Source of the DNA: Urophycis tenuis
Lineage: Eukaryota; Chordata; Actinopteri; Gadiformes; Phycidae
DNA length: 64,000 bases
NCBI GenBank assembly: GCA_036785325.1
Contig: JAXIVH010000039.1
Span: forward strand, 2,272,421-2,336,420
Direction of reading: 5' to 3'
The first letter of the stretch is position 1; each line of letters opens with the position of its first letter. A model generated the notes under the pieces. That model did not search any database, was not told the DNA's origin, and saw only the letters and a program-made list of their open reading frames with translations. Both the position numbers and the translations under genes were made by a program. Below, one piece after another: positions 22,160 to 34,747 of this stretch.

Positions 22160-24247
22160 AGGGACCGAGCCTGTGAAACAGGACGAGGTCCCTTTTGAAA
22201 TTGGTTCGTTTTTTATTATTATTATTATTATTATTATTTCAGGGATCTTTGACGTTGATTTTAACCCCCTGAACATATACGAAAAGTCAATTTTTTTTGG
22301 CAAAGTTGTCAGGCCTGGTGAAAAATTTTATATTCTAGGAATCACGTTCATGTCGCGCACTAGCAAAGCCTCTAGGTGGCGCTGTTTATGCGAAACCTCT
22401 GTAACGCCTATAACTTCCGCAAAAGTTGGCGTACATTCAAAAACGTTACATCTACAGATTCGGGCAAACGTGCTGCACCTCGCTGTGTCAACGTGTTGGG
22501 AGTCCGCCTGCCTTCGTTTTCGCGCAAAATCGCAAAAACTAAAAAACAGCGTTTACAGCCTCAATCCATCAGGCTTTCTCCGATATGCACGAAACTTGAC
22601 ATGTAGCATGTCGCGACTGAAATATGCAAAAACACCATATAAACTATGTTGAAATTATCTATAGTCAGCGCGTTATAAAACTTTTAAGATTTGTCAATTT
22701 TCTGTAAACACAGAAAGTGGACCATATCTCCACAATGCTATATTCTTTCGACACCAAATTTTGGTCCCTACCTCGGAATATGTCCTCCATGCTAGCTACC
22801 AAATTTCGAGTCATTGCCACTAGAGGGCGCTCTTTAAAATCAAGAAGTTTATAGCTCCATATTGGCAAGTGCTATTAACACAAAACTTGGTAGGCACATA
22901 CCTCAGGGCTCCTTGAGGCAGGGGTTAAAAGGACACAAAAATTCTGCCACGGGATGGCGCTCTAAAAGCATCGTAAATCACTGTGCAAACACCGTAATAG
23001 CTATGAATATGAAATTCACTGGACACGTGTAAACCTCTGCCAATAGCTCACATACCAAAAATAGCGACTGTCGTGGTAAAAGCGCCCCCTACAGGCTTTA
23101 AAAACGACAGCCCCGACACCACGTTTCACTTACAGGTATGAAACTCGGTAGGCCCATTAAGCAGGCCTAGACCTACAAAAAAGCCTCTTGGACCCATACC
23201 CGTTAACCCACCGGAAGTCAGATATTTGCCCTCAAAGTTGCGAATTTTTGCGATTTTCGCATCCTATTTGAACGAACTCCTCCCAGGGGATTGGCCCGTT
23301 GTGCTCCAAATTTTTTGGGTAGATTCAGAATATAGTTCTTACCAAAAGTTGTGCTATTTGGGACTCTACCTCAAAGGGCGTGGCCACGGCGTTCCGTCAA
23401 AATCGGCCATAATCCATTTTTTGCCTTTTTCCAGAACACCGACTTTAACCGATTTGTTTGAAACTCGGTATGGATGTTACCCTGCCCTAGCCCTACAAAA
23501 AAGCCTCTTGGACCCATGCCATAAAACCCACCGAAAGTCAGATATTTTCGTTTCAATTTTTGCCATTTTCGATATTCGCGTCCTATTTGAACGAACTCCT
23601 CCCAGGGGATTTGTCGCTTGGGCTCCAAATTTTTGGGGTAGATTCAGAACATGATTCTCACCAAAAGTTGTGCTATTTGCGACCCTACCTCAAAGGGCGT
23701 GGTCATGGCTTTCCTTCAAAGTCGGCCATATTCAATTATGTCGTTTTTATACCCATGTTTGTGAACGAACTCCTCCCATGGGATTTTTCCGTTCTGCTTC
23801 AAAATTGGCCAGTCCATTTGAAACGTGGTTCTTAACTAAAGTTGTGCTTTTTGCGACTCTACGTAGAAGGGCGTGGCCATGGCGTGCCGTCAAAGTCAGC
23901 CATATTCAATTATTTCGTCTTTTATACCCATGTTTGTGAACAAATTCCTCCCAAGCGATTTTTCCGTTCTGCTTCAAAATTCGTCAGTGCATTTGAAACG
24001 TGGTTCTTAACTAAAGTTGTGCTATTTATGGCTCTACCTCAAAGGGCGTGGCCAGGGTGTGCAGTCAAAGTCGGCCATACCGCACAGTGCGTGGACAGCC
24101 ACAAACGAGAACCTGTCACGCCATCCTTGAGCAAACGACGACTTGTCACGACTTCATCCATGTGAACGACGAACTGTCACGACGCCATCCACGTGCCGAC
24201 GAGTCAATTTTTACGGCGAGGTCCCCCCAAATGTCCCGCGGGACATT
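22160..24247 (+). repeat. Array unit B, full length
   Basis: Head 22160-22193, (TTA)n, conserved block, four to five GAACGAACTCCTCCCA subrepeats between 23268 and 23960, terminal minisatellite from about 24110, and a perfect palindrome at 24230-24247. The palindrome is followed by TAACCCAATTTAGATATATC and then a (TATC)n tract, as in unit E. Confidence 0.88.
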
Positions 24248-24279
24248 AACCCAATTTAGATATATCAATCCATCCATCC

Positions 24280-24437
<158 letters not shown>

Positions 24438-24477
24438 ATTCTTCTTTTTCTTCTTTCAGGGATCTTTGATTATTATT

Positions 24478-24526
24478 AGGGACCGAGCCTGTGAAACAGG
24501 ACGAGGTCCCTTTTGTTTTTGATTCG

Positions 24527-24571
<45 letters not shown>

Positions 24572-24974
24572 TCGGGGAAGTTTGACGTTGATTTGCACTA
24601 TCTGAACATATATGAAAACTCAATTTTTTTTGGCAGACTTTTAGGGCCTGGTGAAAAATTATACATTTTAGGTGTCACGTTCATGTCGCGCACTAGCAAA
24701 GCCTCTAGGTGGCGCTGTTTATGCGAACCCTCTGTAACGCCTATAACTTCCGCAAAAATTGGCGCACATTCAAAAACGTTATATCTACGGATTCGGGCAA
24801 ATGTGCTGCACCTCGCTGTGTCAACGTGTTGTATTTCCGCCTGCCTTCGTTCTCGCGCAAAATCGCAAAAACTAAAAAACAGCTTTTACAGTCTCAATCC
24901 ATCAGGCTTTCTCCGATATGCACGAAACTTGACATGTAGCATGTCCCGACTGAAATACGCAAAAACGCCATATT
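24478..24974 (+). repeat. Array unit C, truncated
   Basis: Head 24478-24511 and the conserved block up to AAAAACGCCATAT, where the next (TTA)n and head begin. Its block is closest to unit F (both read GGGGAAGTTTGACGTTG), which shows that B-C and E-F are duplicate pairs. Confidence 0.85.
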
Positions 24975-24984
24975 TATTATTATT

Positions 24985-25033
24985 AGGGACCGAGCCTGTG
25001 AAACAGGACGAGGTCCCTTTTGTTTTTGATTCG

Positions 25034-25066
<33 letters not shown>

Positions 25067-25191
25067 TCTAGGAACTTTGAGGTTGATTTGCGCTATCTGA
25101 CCCTATATGAAAACTCAATTTTTTTTGGCAAAGTTGTCAGGCCTGCTGAAAATAGATGTATGATATGTGTCATGTTCATGTCGCTCACTAG
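24985..25191 (+). repeat. Array unit D, truncated
   Basis: Head 24985-25018 and only the first 170 bases of the body, diverged at its end (GAAAATAGATGTATGATATG). It is cut by another (TTA)n tract. Confidence 0.85.
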
Positions 25192-27181
25192 TTATTATTA
25201 TTATTATTTCGGGGATCTTTGACGTTGATTTGCACTATCTGAACGTATATGAAAACTCAATTTTTTTTGGCAAAGTTTTAGGGTCTGGTGAAAAATTTTA
25301 TATTTTAGGAGTCCCAAACATGTCGCGCACTAGGAAAGCCTCTAGGTGGAGCTGTTTATGCGCAATCTCTGTAACGCCTATAACTTCCGCAAAAGTTGGC
25401 GCACATTCAAAAACTTTATATCTACAGATTCGGGCAATCGTGCTGCACCTTAATGTCTCTAGGAGGTCTCAGTCCGCCTGCCTTCATTTTCGCGCAAAAT
25501 CGCAAAAACTAAAAAACAGTTTTTACAGCCTCAATCCATCAAACTTTCTCCGACATGCACGAAATTTGACATGTAGCATTTCCCGACTGAAATATGCAAA
25601 AACACCATATAAAGTATGTTGGAATTATCTATAGTTAGCGCGTTACAAAACTTTTAAGATTTGTCAATTTTCTGTAAAAACAGGAAGTGGACCATATCTC
25701 CACAATGCTATATTCTTTCGACACCAAATTTTGGTCCCTACCTCGGAATATGTCCTCCATGCTAGCTACCAAATTTCGAGTCATTGCCGCTAGAGGGCGC
25801 TCTTTAAAATCAAGAAGTTTATACCTCCATATTGGCAGGTGCTATTAACACAAAACTTGGTAGGCACATACCTCAGGGCTCCCTGAGGCAGGGGTTAAAA
25901 GGACACAAAAATTCTGCCACGGGATGGCGCTCTAAAATCAGCGTAAATCACTGTGCAAACACCATAATAGTTATGAATATGAAATTCACAGGACACGTGT
26001 ATACCTCTGCCAAAACCTCACTTACCAAAAATCGTGCTTGTCGTGGTAATAGCGCCCCCTATAGGCTTTAAAAACGACAGCCCCGACACCACGTTTCACC
26101 TACATGTATAAAACTCGGTAGGCGCGTTAACCAGGCCCAGACCTACAAAAAAGCCTCTTGGACCAATACCCGTTAACCCACCGGAAGTCAGATATTTGCC
26201 TTCAAAGTTGCGAAATTTTGCGATTTTTGCATCCTATTTGAATGAACTCCTCCCAGGGGATTGATCGGTTGGGCTTCAAAATTTTTGTGTAGGTTCAGAA
26301 CGTGGGACTTGACAAAAGTTGTGCTATTTGGGACTCTAGCTCAAAGGGCATGGCCACAGCGTTCCTTCAAAATCGGCCATAATCCATTTTTTGGCCTTTT
26401 TCCAAGACACCGACTTTAACCGATATGTTTGAAACTCGGTATGGATGTTACCCTGGGCTAGCCCTACAAAAAAGCCTCTTGGACCGATGCCGAAAAACCC
26501 ACCGGAAGTCAGATATTTTCATTTTAATTTTTGCAATTTTCGATTTTCGCGTCCTATTTGAACGAACTCCTCCCAGGGGATTTGTCGCTTGGGCTCTACA
26601 TTTTTTGGGTGGATTCAGAACATGATTCTCACCAAAAGTTGTGCTATTTGCGACCCTACCTCAAAGGGCGTGGCCACGGCGTACCGTCAAAGTCGGCCAT
26701 AATCAATTTTTTCACTTTTTCCACGACACCGAGTTTCACCGATATGTATAAAACTCGGTGGGCTTGTTGATCAGGCCTAGCCCTACAAAAAAGCCTCTTG
26801 GACCCATGCCAAAAAACCCACCGGAAGTCAGATATTTTAATTTTAATTTTTGCCATTTTCGATTTTCGCGTCCTATTTGAACGAACTCCTCCCATGGGAT
26901 TTGTCGCGTGGTCTCCAAATTTTTTGGGTAGATTCCTTGTGCAAAAGACAACCTGTCACCAGACCATCTACCTGAACGACGACCTGTCACGACACCATCA
27001 ACTCGAACGACGACCTGTCACGACACCATCAACGTGAACGACGACCTGTCACGACTTCATCCACGTGAACGACAAACTGTCACGACTTCGTCCACGTGAA
27101 CGACGAACTGTCACGACGCCATCCACGTGCCGACGAGTCAATTTTTACGGCGAGGTCCCCCCAAATGTCCCGCGGGACATT
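25192..27181 (+). repeat. Array unit E, headless but otherwise complete
   Basis: Begins with (TTA)n and GGGGATCTTTGACG without the hairpin head. It carries the conserved block, subrepeats, a 31-bp minisatellite (26950-27136, unit ACCTGTCACGACACCATC...) and a perfect terminal palindrome at 27164-27181. Confidence 0.87.
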
Positions 27182-27204
27182 AACCCAATTTAGATATATC
27201 TATC

Positions 27205-27368
<164 letters not shown>

Positions 27369-28283
27369 TATTATTATTATTATTATTATTATTTCGGGGA
27401 AGTTTGACGTTGATTTGCACTATCTAAACATATATGAAAACTCATTTTTTTTTGGCAAACTTTTAGGGCCTGGTGAAAAATTATACATTTTAGGTGTCAC
27501 GTTCATGTCGCACACTAGCAAAGCCTCTAGGTGGCGCTGTTTATGTGAACCCTCTGTAACGCCTATAACTTCCGCAAAAATTGGCGCACATTCAAAAACG
27601 TTACATCTACGGATGCGGGCAGTCATGCTGCACCTCGCTGTGTCAACGAGTTGTATTTCCGCCTGCCTTTGTTTTCGCGCAAAATCGCAAAAACTAAAAA
27701 ACAGCTTTTACAGCCTCAATCCATCAGGCTTTCTCTGATATGCACGAAACTTGACATGTAGCATGTCCCGACTGAAATATGCAAAAACGCCATATAAAGT
27801 ATGTTGAAATTCTCTATAGTCAGCGCGTTACAAAACTTTTAAGATTTGTCAATTTTCTGTAAAAACAGGAAATGGACCATATCTCCACAATGCTATATTC
27901 TTTCGACACCAAATTTTGGTCCCTACCTCGGAATATGTCCTCCATGCTAGCTACCAAATTTCGAGTCATTGCCACTAGAGGGCGCTCTTTAAAATCAAGA
28001 AGTTTATACCTCCATATTGGCAAGTGCTATTAACACAAAACTTGGTAGGCACATACCTCAGGGCTCCCTGAGGCAGGGGTTAAAAGGACACAAAAATTCT
28101 GCCACGGGATGGCGCTCTAAAATCAGCATAAATCACTGTGCAAACACCATAATAGTTATGAATATGAAATTCACAGGACACGTGTATACCTCTGCCAAAA
28201 CCTCACTTACCAAAAATCGTGCTTGTCGTGGTAATAGCGCCCCCTATAGGCTTTAAAAACGACAGCCCCGACACCACGTTTCA
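27369..28283 (+). repeat. Array unit F, truncated at the provirus junction
   Basis: Starts with (TTA)n and the block shared with unit C. It stops inside GACACCACGTTTCA, where provirus env sequence resumes (ATATATTTATCTTTTAG). Unit E continues past this point, so the unit was cut. Confidence 0.85.
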
Positions 28284-28740
28284 TATATATTTATCTTTTA
28301 GATGGTCCTGCTGATCTTCTAATGTTACTGTCAAACACCAATGTATACGACCTTTCTGGATACCTATTTTACACCGACCTTGTCCAATATCAAATGGACC
28401 ATATTCCTGGTGAAAGCCTACCAAGCATAGCATTGTCTCTCCTAACTCTACCTCAAAAGTAATTAGTTCTCTTGATTTTAGTTCTTGAGAGGGTATTTTG
28501 GGCTTGTAAGACCACTCTTTTTGACCTTTTCTCCCTTATTTGGCTTACTCGTCTCAAATACCTCAGAACCGGCTGTTCCTGCGACACTCTCATGTTATCC
28601 CTAGTACTGTCTCTTGATATCTGGCTACTCCAGTCCTGTTGTGTCATTGGTGCTTCCTCCGTCCTTTGGCTCCACCCTTGGGCCAATGGAATCTGCCAGA
28701 GGCTGTAGAGTATCAGGAACATGGTCATCTGCTTCAGCAT
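28284..28740 (-). pseudogene. Provirus env, N-terminal fragment
   Basis: An ATG at 28740 opens a frame overlapping the end of pol in another frame, the usual arrangement in this virus group. It begins with a hydrophobic stretch suited to a signal peptide (MFLILYSLWQIPLAQGW), then a polar region with a basic RSKR. The frame stops at 28453. Env-like coding seems to continue in another frame to about 28290, so a frameshift is likely. All of the surface and fusion regions beyond it are gone, replaced by the repeat array. Confidence 0.65.
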
Positions 28741-30763
28741 CCTCGGCTGGGTGCAGTTGCTCCTGGCTGGGTTGGGTCTGGTCCTTCTGGGGCGATTGGT
28801 TGGGTCTGGATGCGTCAGCATCCTGATCTTTCCCTGGCTCCTCTCTCGTCCTTGGCTGGGTGACTCTTGTGCAGTGGTTGAGGTGGTACCAGGTGGTGTT
28901 TCCCTCCACCTGGATGGCAGTTGGCGTTGCTCTGATCACCTTGAATGGTCCGTCTCTCCTTGGCTCATTCCACTTTCTCCGGAACACTTTTATGTAGACC
29001 TGGTCACCGGGCTCCACCCCCCTTGGAGGGTCCTCTTCCGGCTCTGGAGCTCTGTTTTTTTCCTGTTTGAATATAAGCTTGTGTATAGCAGTTAGTTGTC
29101 TGACATATTCCTTTATTTCCAATTGTAATTGTTCCAATGGAGGGCCCTTGTGGGGTCCTCTGAGCGTAGGTGCAGGCATGGGTCGACCCGTAAGCATTTC
29201 ATGCGGAGTTAGATGCGTCATTCTGTTAGCTTGCATGCGATAAGTCATTAGTGCTAGTGGTAGTGCATCAATCCAATTCATTTTGGCACTTGCACATATT
29301 TTATTTATTTTTGTCTTAAGTGTGCCATTCACCCTTTCCACCATTCCCTGTGACTGAGGATGATACACACAACCCAACCTTTGTTTGATGTGTAGATGCT
29401 GTATTACTTGTTTTACAGTTTTCTGGATAAATGCTGAGCCATTGTCTGAGCTTATTTCTGTCGGAATTCCAAACCTCGGCATAACTTCTCTCGTCAAGAA
29501 TTTGATTACAGTAGCTGCACTTTGATCTTTTGATGGGACTGCTTCCACCCATCTGCTAAATCTGTCTATGACCACTAACATGTACCTTTTTCCATTCACC
29601 TTCTTAATCATATCCACATAGTCTAAGACCAAATGTCTAAATGGTCCCTCAGGTGTAGGAATGTGTCCCAATGGAGTTGTGATTGTTTTTCTTACATTGT
29701 TTTTTGCACATATCTCACATTCATTAAGTTGATTATCAACCATTGTTTGCAAGTATGGTGACCAAAAACCTTGTTGGCGAATTTTCCTCATTACTTCCCC
29801 CCTTGCGCAATGGTCAAAACCATGCGCATTAGTGATAAGTAAACCTAACAACGCCGTAGGCGCCAACATCATCCCATCATGAGTTCTCCATAACCCTGTG
29901 GGGGTACGTGCAGCACCCCTCTTTAGCCACATGTTTTGTTCATAGACTCCAGCCTTTTCTTGCATGCGGACAACATCTTCGTCAGTAGGTGCAGCTTCAG
30001 GCATGACCAATACTGCCTGGACCGCCCTGCTAGTGTTCGAGGCTACCCTGGCAGCCTCATCTGCAGCATTGTTACCTTTGATGACATAATCATGACCTTT
30101 CTTATGAGCCTGACATTTGATTATTGCCACTTGCTTGGGCAATAACAGTGCTGACATCAATTCCACAATCTGATCACAATGTAATATGGGAGACCCATCT
30201 GTTTTCTTAAATCCCCTCATTTTCCATACTGCTCCGAACAAATGACATACACCATGTGCATACGCAGCTCTGATGTAGCTACCCCATTTTGTCATTGTTA
30301 CATTTACCTGCTCTTGGATGTCTCCTTTCCAGTAGACATTTGCTGTGTCTGGCTCTGATAGCACCATTTGAGATGTCCCTGCAGTGTCAATTAGTATGCC
30401 TTGAGGTGTGCATAATATTTGTATTCCTAATTTACATAATGCATCTCTCCCTATTAGATTGACCGGCGTGGTGTCCGATACCAAAATGGGTATTTTAGCT
30501 GTACGTCCATGTAATTGTAGCGTTACTGGAGCTGTCACTGGTATTAACTGCGTTTGTCCCGAGAATCCTACAGTTTTGATAAATTTTTTCGCCATTGGGA
30601 GGTGAGAGGCATATTTTGAACCTACACATGTGTAAGTTGCTCCAGTGTCTGCCATCATTGGTGTGCCTCTATCATTTACTAGAACCTGCAGTATTGGTTC
30701 CTCATCAGCCTGTTTCGTAATTGCTACATGCTGACCCTCCCCTTGTGGATTCTCTGGGCAGCC
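28625..30763 (-). pseudogene. Provirus pol: protease joined in frame to RNase H end and integrase; RT deleted
   Basis: The frame follows the gag UAG in phase. It reads the retroviral protease (ADTGATYTCVG, IGRDAL) and then, at about residue 130 (near 30265), passes directly into the last part of RNase H (YAHGVCHLFGAVW, CQAHKKGHDY). The whole polymerase and the first RNase H catalytic positions are missing, yet the join is in frame. The integrase follows complete, with an H-x3-H/C-x2-C zinc site (HGFDH ... CEIC). Its core acidic residues lie in VLDYVD, ISSDNGSAF and GMVERVNGTL, and the C-terminal domain starts GDQVYIKVF. It stops at 28625 and overlaps env. It cannot make DNA by itself. Confidence 0.92.
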
Positions 30764-30766
30764 CTA
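30764..30766 (-). promoter_or_regulatory. gag stop UAG followed in phase by pol
   Basis: The gag frame ends in TAG and the next codons stay open into the protease. The base after the stop is G. Gammaretroviruses make Gag-Pol by reading through such a UAG, helped by a downstream RNA pseudoknot. Readthrough here is inferred from this arrangement. Confidence 0.65.
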
Positions 30767-32659
30767 GTAACCTTGACCCATCCAGGGTCCCGCTGGGTAC
30801 TGATTATATTCTTCCTGCCTTTGCTGTCTCTGTCCCCTCTGTCTTTGTTGCTGAACTGGTTGGAAAGGAACTGTTGGACAGTCCCTGCTCATATGACCAT
30901 CCTGTCCACATGACCAACATTCATTGAACCGTCTGAACTGATTGGATGGCCCCTGTCTTTGGCCATATCTTGGCTGACCCTGTGGTCCTCTGTATTGATT
31001 AAACTGTCTCTGCCTATACCCATTGTTAGTCCCTTGTTCTCTACTCTGGGTGAATACATTGAAAATTGGTGTGGTGGGTAACCCTTGGGCCTGAGGCTGT
31101 TGCACTAGGGGAGAGGATGTCTGCTGTGGAACTGCAGAAATGTTCATCTGAGGTGGGGGCTGCTGGACAACGGGTGTCATTGTAGCTGACTCTGCAACGA
31201 CCGCCTGTTTTTTCTTGTCTTTGTCCTTTCTTGTTATTTCCTCCAACTGGAGCTGAGATAACTTTCTCTGCACCTCTCTGCTTTGTTCTTGCATTTTTTG
31301 TTCATTTTGACGATATCTTTCTACTGCATGGACCAGATGATCGCTGAACTCTTTATGAGACTTTGATGAGATCAGTCCCACCACATCTTCTAGCTTGCTC
31401 CGAACTGAGCTAGGCATTGTCTCTATTATGGAGGTTCTAAACAGGATGGAGACCAGTGGGTCTTGCTCTGGGTCTCGGTCTGTTTCCAATCTCCATCTCA
31501 TGACTTGCTTCTCCAGGAAGGATGCAGGATTCTCTGTGTCACCGATTGTGGAGCCCCTCAGGTTCTTGTGGTCCACATGGGTTGGGTATTCACTTCTTAG
31601 CGCCGCCCAGGTGTTTGATCGGTAGATGTCAAACGTTGTTCCATCAACACCTTCATCCAGTAGATGTTGCAGACCCCCATTTTGCAGTACACTCTCCATC
31701 TTGGCAATACCTAGCACTCTAGCCAACAAAGCCTTCAGGTCCCCCACCGCCATCAACTTCCCTACTGTATTCTCCTCAAATATCCTGATCCATTTTGAAG
31801 CCCCATTGTGTATGTTAGGGAGTCTAGATACTAATCCCTCTAGGTCCTGTGATCACCATGGGACATACTGAGCTTGTTGTCCCTTAACCAGAATAGGATA
31901 AACACCTGCATAACTTTTTTTCCTCCTCTCCTTTTGTGATTTTCTAAGTTCTTCCTGTAGTTCGGCCACTAGGGGGCTGTGAGGGATGTCACTGCATCTG
32001 GGTGGTGGGCCCCCCTCCCAGCTGCATTCCTTCTCTCCCTCCCTAGGTTTTCTAGAAGGTTTTTTTTCTATCTGAGTTGCTGAACTACCTTGTCTTGCAT
32101 ACATATCATAACCCCTCCTATCACTATCCCTCTCATCTCTTTCACTGTCACTATCCCATTCCTTTACCGCTCCTTTAACCCCTTTGTAACAATCCATGTG
32201 TATGTGTGGTCCCCATTTTTCTTCATGATCCTCATTTTCTCTGTCAATTTCTATCTCTCCTTTTATATCTACTGTTCCTGAAATCAGTGGGTATAATCCT
32301 GTATGGTAGGGTGGTGGACACTTTTTAAGGGGTGGTGGTTTTGGTTGTTCAGCCCTATTGACCATTTCTCTTGTTACCTTTTCTTTTTTCCTCCAATTCT
32401 CTCCTTCCTTCTTAAACATGGACAATATCAGCTTTTCTCTTTCCCTTTTCTCTACTGATTTCTTTCCTGTTTTGTTACACTTGTAATTTTTTATCATTAC
32501 TTCCATCTCCTCACACAGAACCACATCAAATGTCCCTTCCTTTGGCCATTTTGTTCCTTGTTTAGCGGTTCTTTTTTCCCATTTTTCTGAAATTTTTATT
32601 ATTTCATCTTTATTTAAGGGGTTATTTTTACATAGTATTTCTACCGCTGATGCTGGCAT
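30764..32659 (-). pseudogene. Provirus gag with one in-frame stop
   Basis: ATG at 32659 starts a 631-codon frame that is broken only by a TGA at 31853-31855 and ends at the UAG 30764-30766. The N-terminal (matrix-like) part has a PPPY late-domain motif (KKCPPPYHTG), which recruits Nedd4-type ligases for budding. After the TGA comes the capsid (KWIRIFEENTVGK, DTENPASFLEKQVMRW), a coiled-coil-like Gln/Glu/Lys stretch, and a Gln-rich region. A single CCHC knuckle (CWSCGQDGHMSRDC) precedes the C-terminus. The sequence is otherwise well kept, so the stop is probably a recent point change. Confidence 0.9.
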
Positions 32660-33104
32660 GGTTACTTCTTATAATAAGGAGTTTTCTACTTTTTGAAATT
32701 ATTTTATTATTATTATTTATTATTATTATTATTTAACCGTGTCCTAGCGTGGGGTGTACAACTCCCTCCCACCTTTTCTAGCTCCTAGCTCTGTTCCTCT
32801 TCAACTTTCTTTTTCCTTTCCTCCCTACTTAACTCTGTCTCTCTCTTTATTTTCCTCTCTGGTGTTGCAGCTCCTCTGGAGCTGCTCGACCCCCACCTTT
32901 TCACTTTTCTCCTCTCCTCCTTTCTAACCCCTGCTCTCTACAGACTTCCCAAACCACTCTGCTCGATCCTGTTATTATTTTGTATTTTTAGGTTAGTTAT
33001 TAATTATAATACCTTATCTTTATCTATATCTTATCTATTACTATAGCACTCGTCCTATGCTCCTACTCTCAATTAATTAACTACAATGGACGAAAACACA
33101 ATTC

Positions 33105-33959
33105 TCTGACTTTGCAGACCCTTTCTCTCTTGAAAAGGCGGTATCTCAGATTTACCAACACAAAACAAAGCTCCCGATCAAGCTTAACACAAAATAACTC
33201 CAACCAACCAAGTGAGGCCTCCTGTCAGAAGGAGTGTCTCAGACTTTTAAACTTAAAAATGGATAATCATATGAGTATCGGTTACTCCTACACCTTATTC
33301 TAAAATACTTTCCTCAACAGTTTTTGAGAAATGTATGTATTTTGTTTTTGAATGACGATCCTTCAGTATCTCTGATTTAACAGATCAGTTATAAAATTAA
33401 TAAAATAGACACCATCTTAAGAATAGCCACTGAGCGTTTGTCCTTACGCCTTTAATGGACTATCTTCGTGGTCATCCGTGGACAAAAACAATGGCGATCC
33501 TTCAGTATCACTGATTTAACAGATCTATTATAAAATGAATAAAATAGACACCATCTTAAGAATAGCCACTGAGCGTTTGTCCTTACGCCTTTAATGGACT
33601 ATCTTTGTGGCCATCCATGGACAAAAACAAAGTACTGTCCCTACTCTAACAATGAATTTAATTATTTGATCGTTTCCCAATGCATCCAAATTATTATACT
33701 CTACCCGAGCAGACCTTACCCAAGCTTATCTTGGTAAGCGGTAACCGCAGAGTTAGGATCTACCCAAGCAGTCCCTAGCAGCGCTACTAGGCGGTATGTC
33801 AGAATCCCCAATCTGACCAAGCAGACCCTCCCCGTAGGAGGCGGTATCTCAGACAAACAATCCAATCTGACGAAGCGGCCCTCCCCGTAGGAGGCGGTAT
33901 CTCAGATTTCTTCAGCCTGACGAAGCGGCCCCTCCCCGTAGGAGGCGGTATCGCAGACT
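33105..33959 (-). ncRNA. Tandem covarying stem-loops in the provirus leader
   Basis: Units at 33105-33150, 33812-33853, 33864-33908 and 33911-33959 share GCRG(A)CC - inner stem - GCGGTATCTCAGA. Less regular relatives lie near 33219-33245 and 33710-33805. Inner stems change on both sides together: CCTTT/AAAGG, CCTAG/CTAGG, CCTCC/GGAGG, CTTAC/GTAAG. An outer stem TCTGA/TCAGA, extended to AATCTGA/TCAGATT in one unit, closes several units. Such compensation indicates a conserved RNA fold. A packaging or translation role is inferred from its place in the leader. Confidence 0.65.
33354..33632. repeat. 139-bp tandem duplication in the leader
   Basis: The block starting at GACGATCCTTCAGTATC (33354) repeats from 33493 with few differences and includes CACTGAGCGTTTGTCC. 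It lies inside the provirus leader. Confidence 0.9.
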
Positions 33960-33994
33960 ACCTGCCCGTTCAGCCCTTTATAATACTTCTTCAC

Positions 33995-34345
33995 TAATTG
34001 TACTATAAAGTGGTATCCACAGGATTTAAAAATAAAAAACAATTTACCCTAATACAACATTTACTAGGGACCTGCCGTTCTTCCAGTGCAATATCTATAC
34101 TCGAATTATACTACAAAAGGACAGCCACAGGATTTAGGTTAGGAAATAAATTTACCCTACTAGTGTAGGGACCTGATCGTTCTTCCCTCTGTAGTATCTA
34201 TACTCTAATGTGTACTACAAAGGATTACCACAGGATTTAGAGTAGAAAAGAATTTCACCCTAATAGTTTAGGGACCTGATCGTTCAGCCCTCTGCAGTAT
34301 CTATAGTCTAATTCGTACTACAAAGCGGTACCCACAGGCTTTAAC
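33995..34345. repeat. Three 101-103-bp tandem units in the leader
   Basis: Anchors GGGACCTG..CGTTC start at 34067, 34168 and 34271. Each unit has CCCTA...TAGGG arms and a GTACTACAAAG-CCACAGG segment. They form a second family of hairpin-capable repeats. Confidence 0.85.
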
Positions 34346-34729
34346 AAAAATACAAACATTTCAGCAATTTAGTAAACCACAGAGCATTATGGTTAGTCAA
34401 TTCAGTATATCACAGAGCATCATAGTTTGTTAATAAACCACAAAGCATTAAGGATAACACATGAATTAGTAAACCACAATAACCATGATTTGATGCTGAG
34501 CACTCATTCCCGGCCTCCCCCTCTTTTTCTTTACACACTGGTTTATTTTTTGGAGAGACACTTGACTTACTGCTTAGCGTTAGGATGGGTCGAGCACAGA
34601 TCACACAATTTCCTATAACTAATAGGCAAGAACGTTGCTTACCTTTTTATAATGAGTGGCCACTCGTAGTGTGGTCTGTGCGGACACCAACCCGCAGCGA
34701 AGCAGTCGTCTTGGCCCCTTTTCTTCAAT

Positions 34730-34747
34730 CCTGTTCGTGACGCCAAA
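34730..34747 (-). promoter_or_regulatory. Provirus primer binding site region
   Basis: Just inside the 5' LTR the minus strand reads TTTGGCGTCACGAACAGG. It resembles the tRNA-Lys type primer site with mismatches, so the tRNA is not certain. Confidence 0.5.

Noticed and set aside
22149..22652. Open frame across an array unit (FFGKVVRPGEKFYILG...)
   Set aside because: Similar frames exist in other units only because the units are recent duplicates. Unit A has a stop in it, no start codon context or domain is seen, and the frame begins in (TTA)n.
26982..27136. 31-bp repeats as CRISPR repeats
   Set aside because: The units are contiguous without unique spacers and are diverged from one another, as in a minisatellite.
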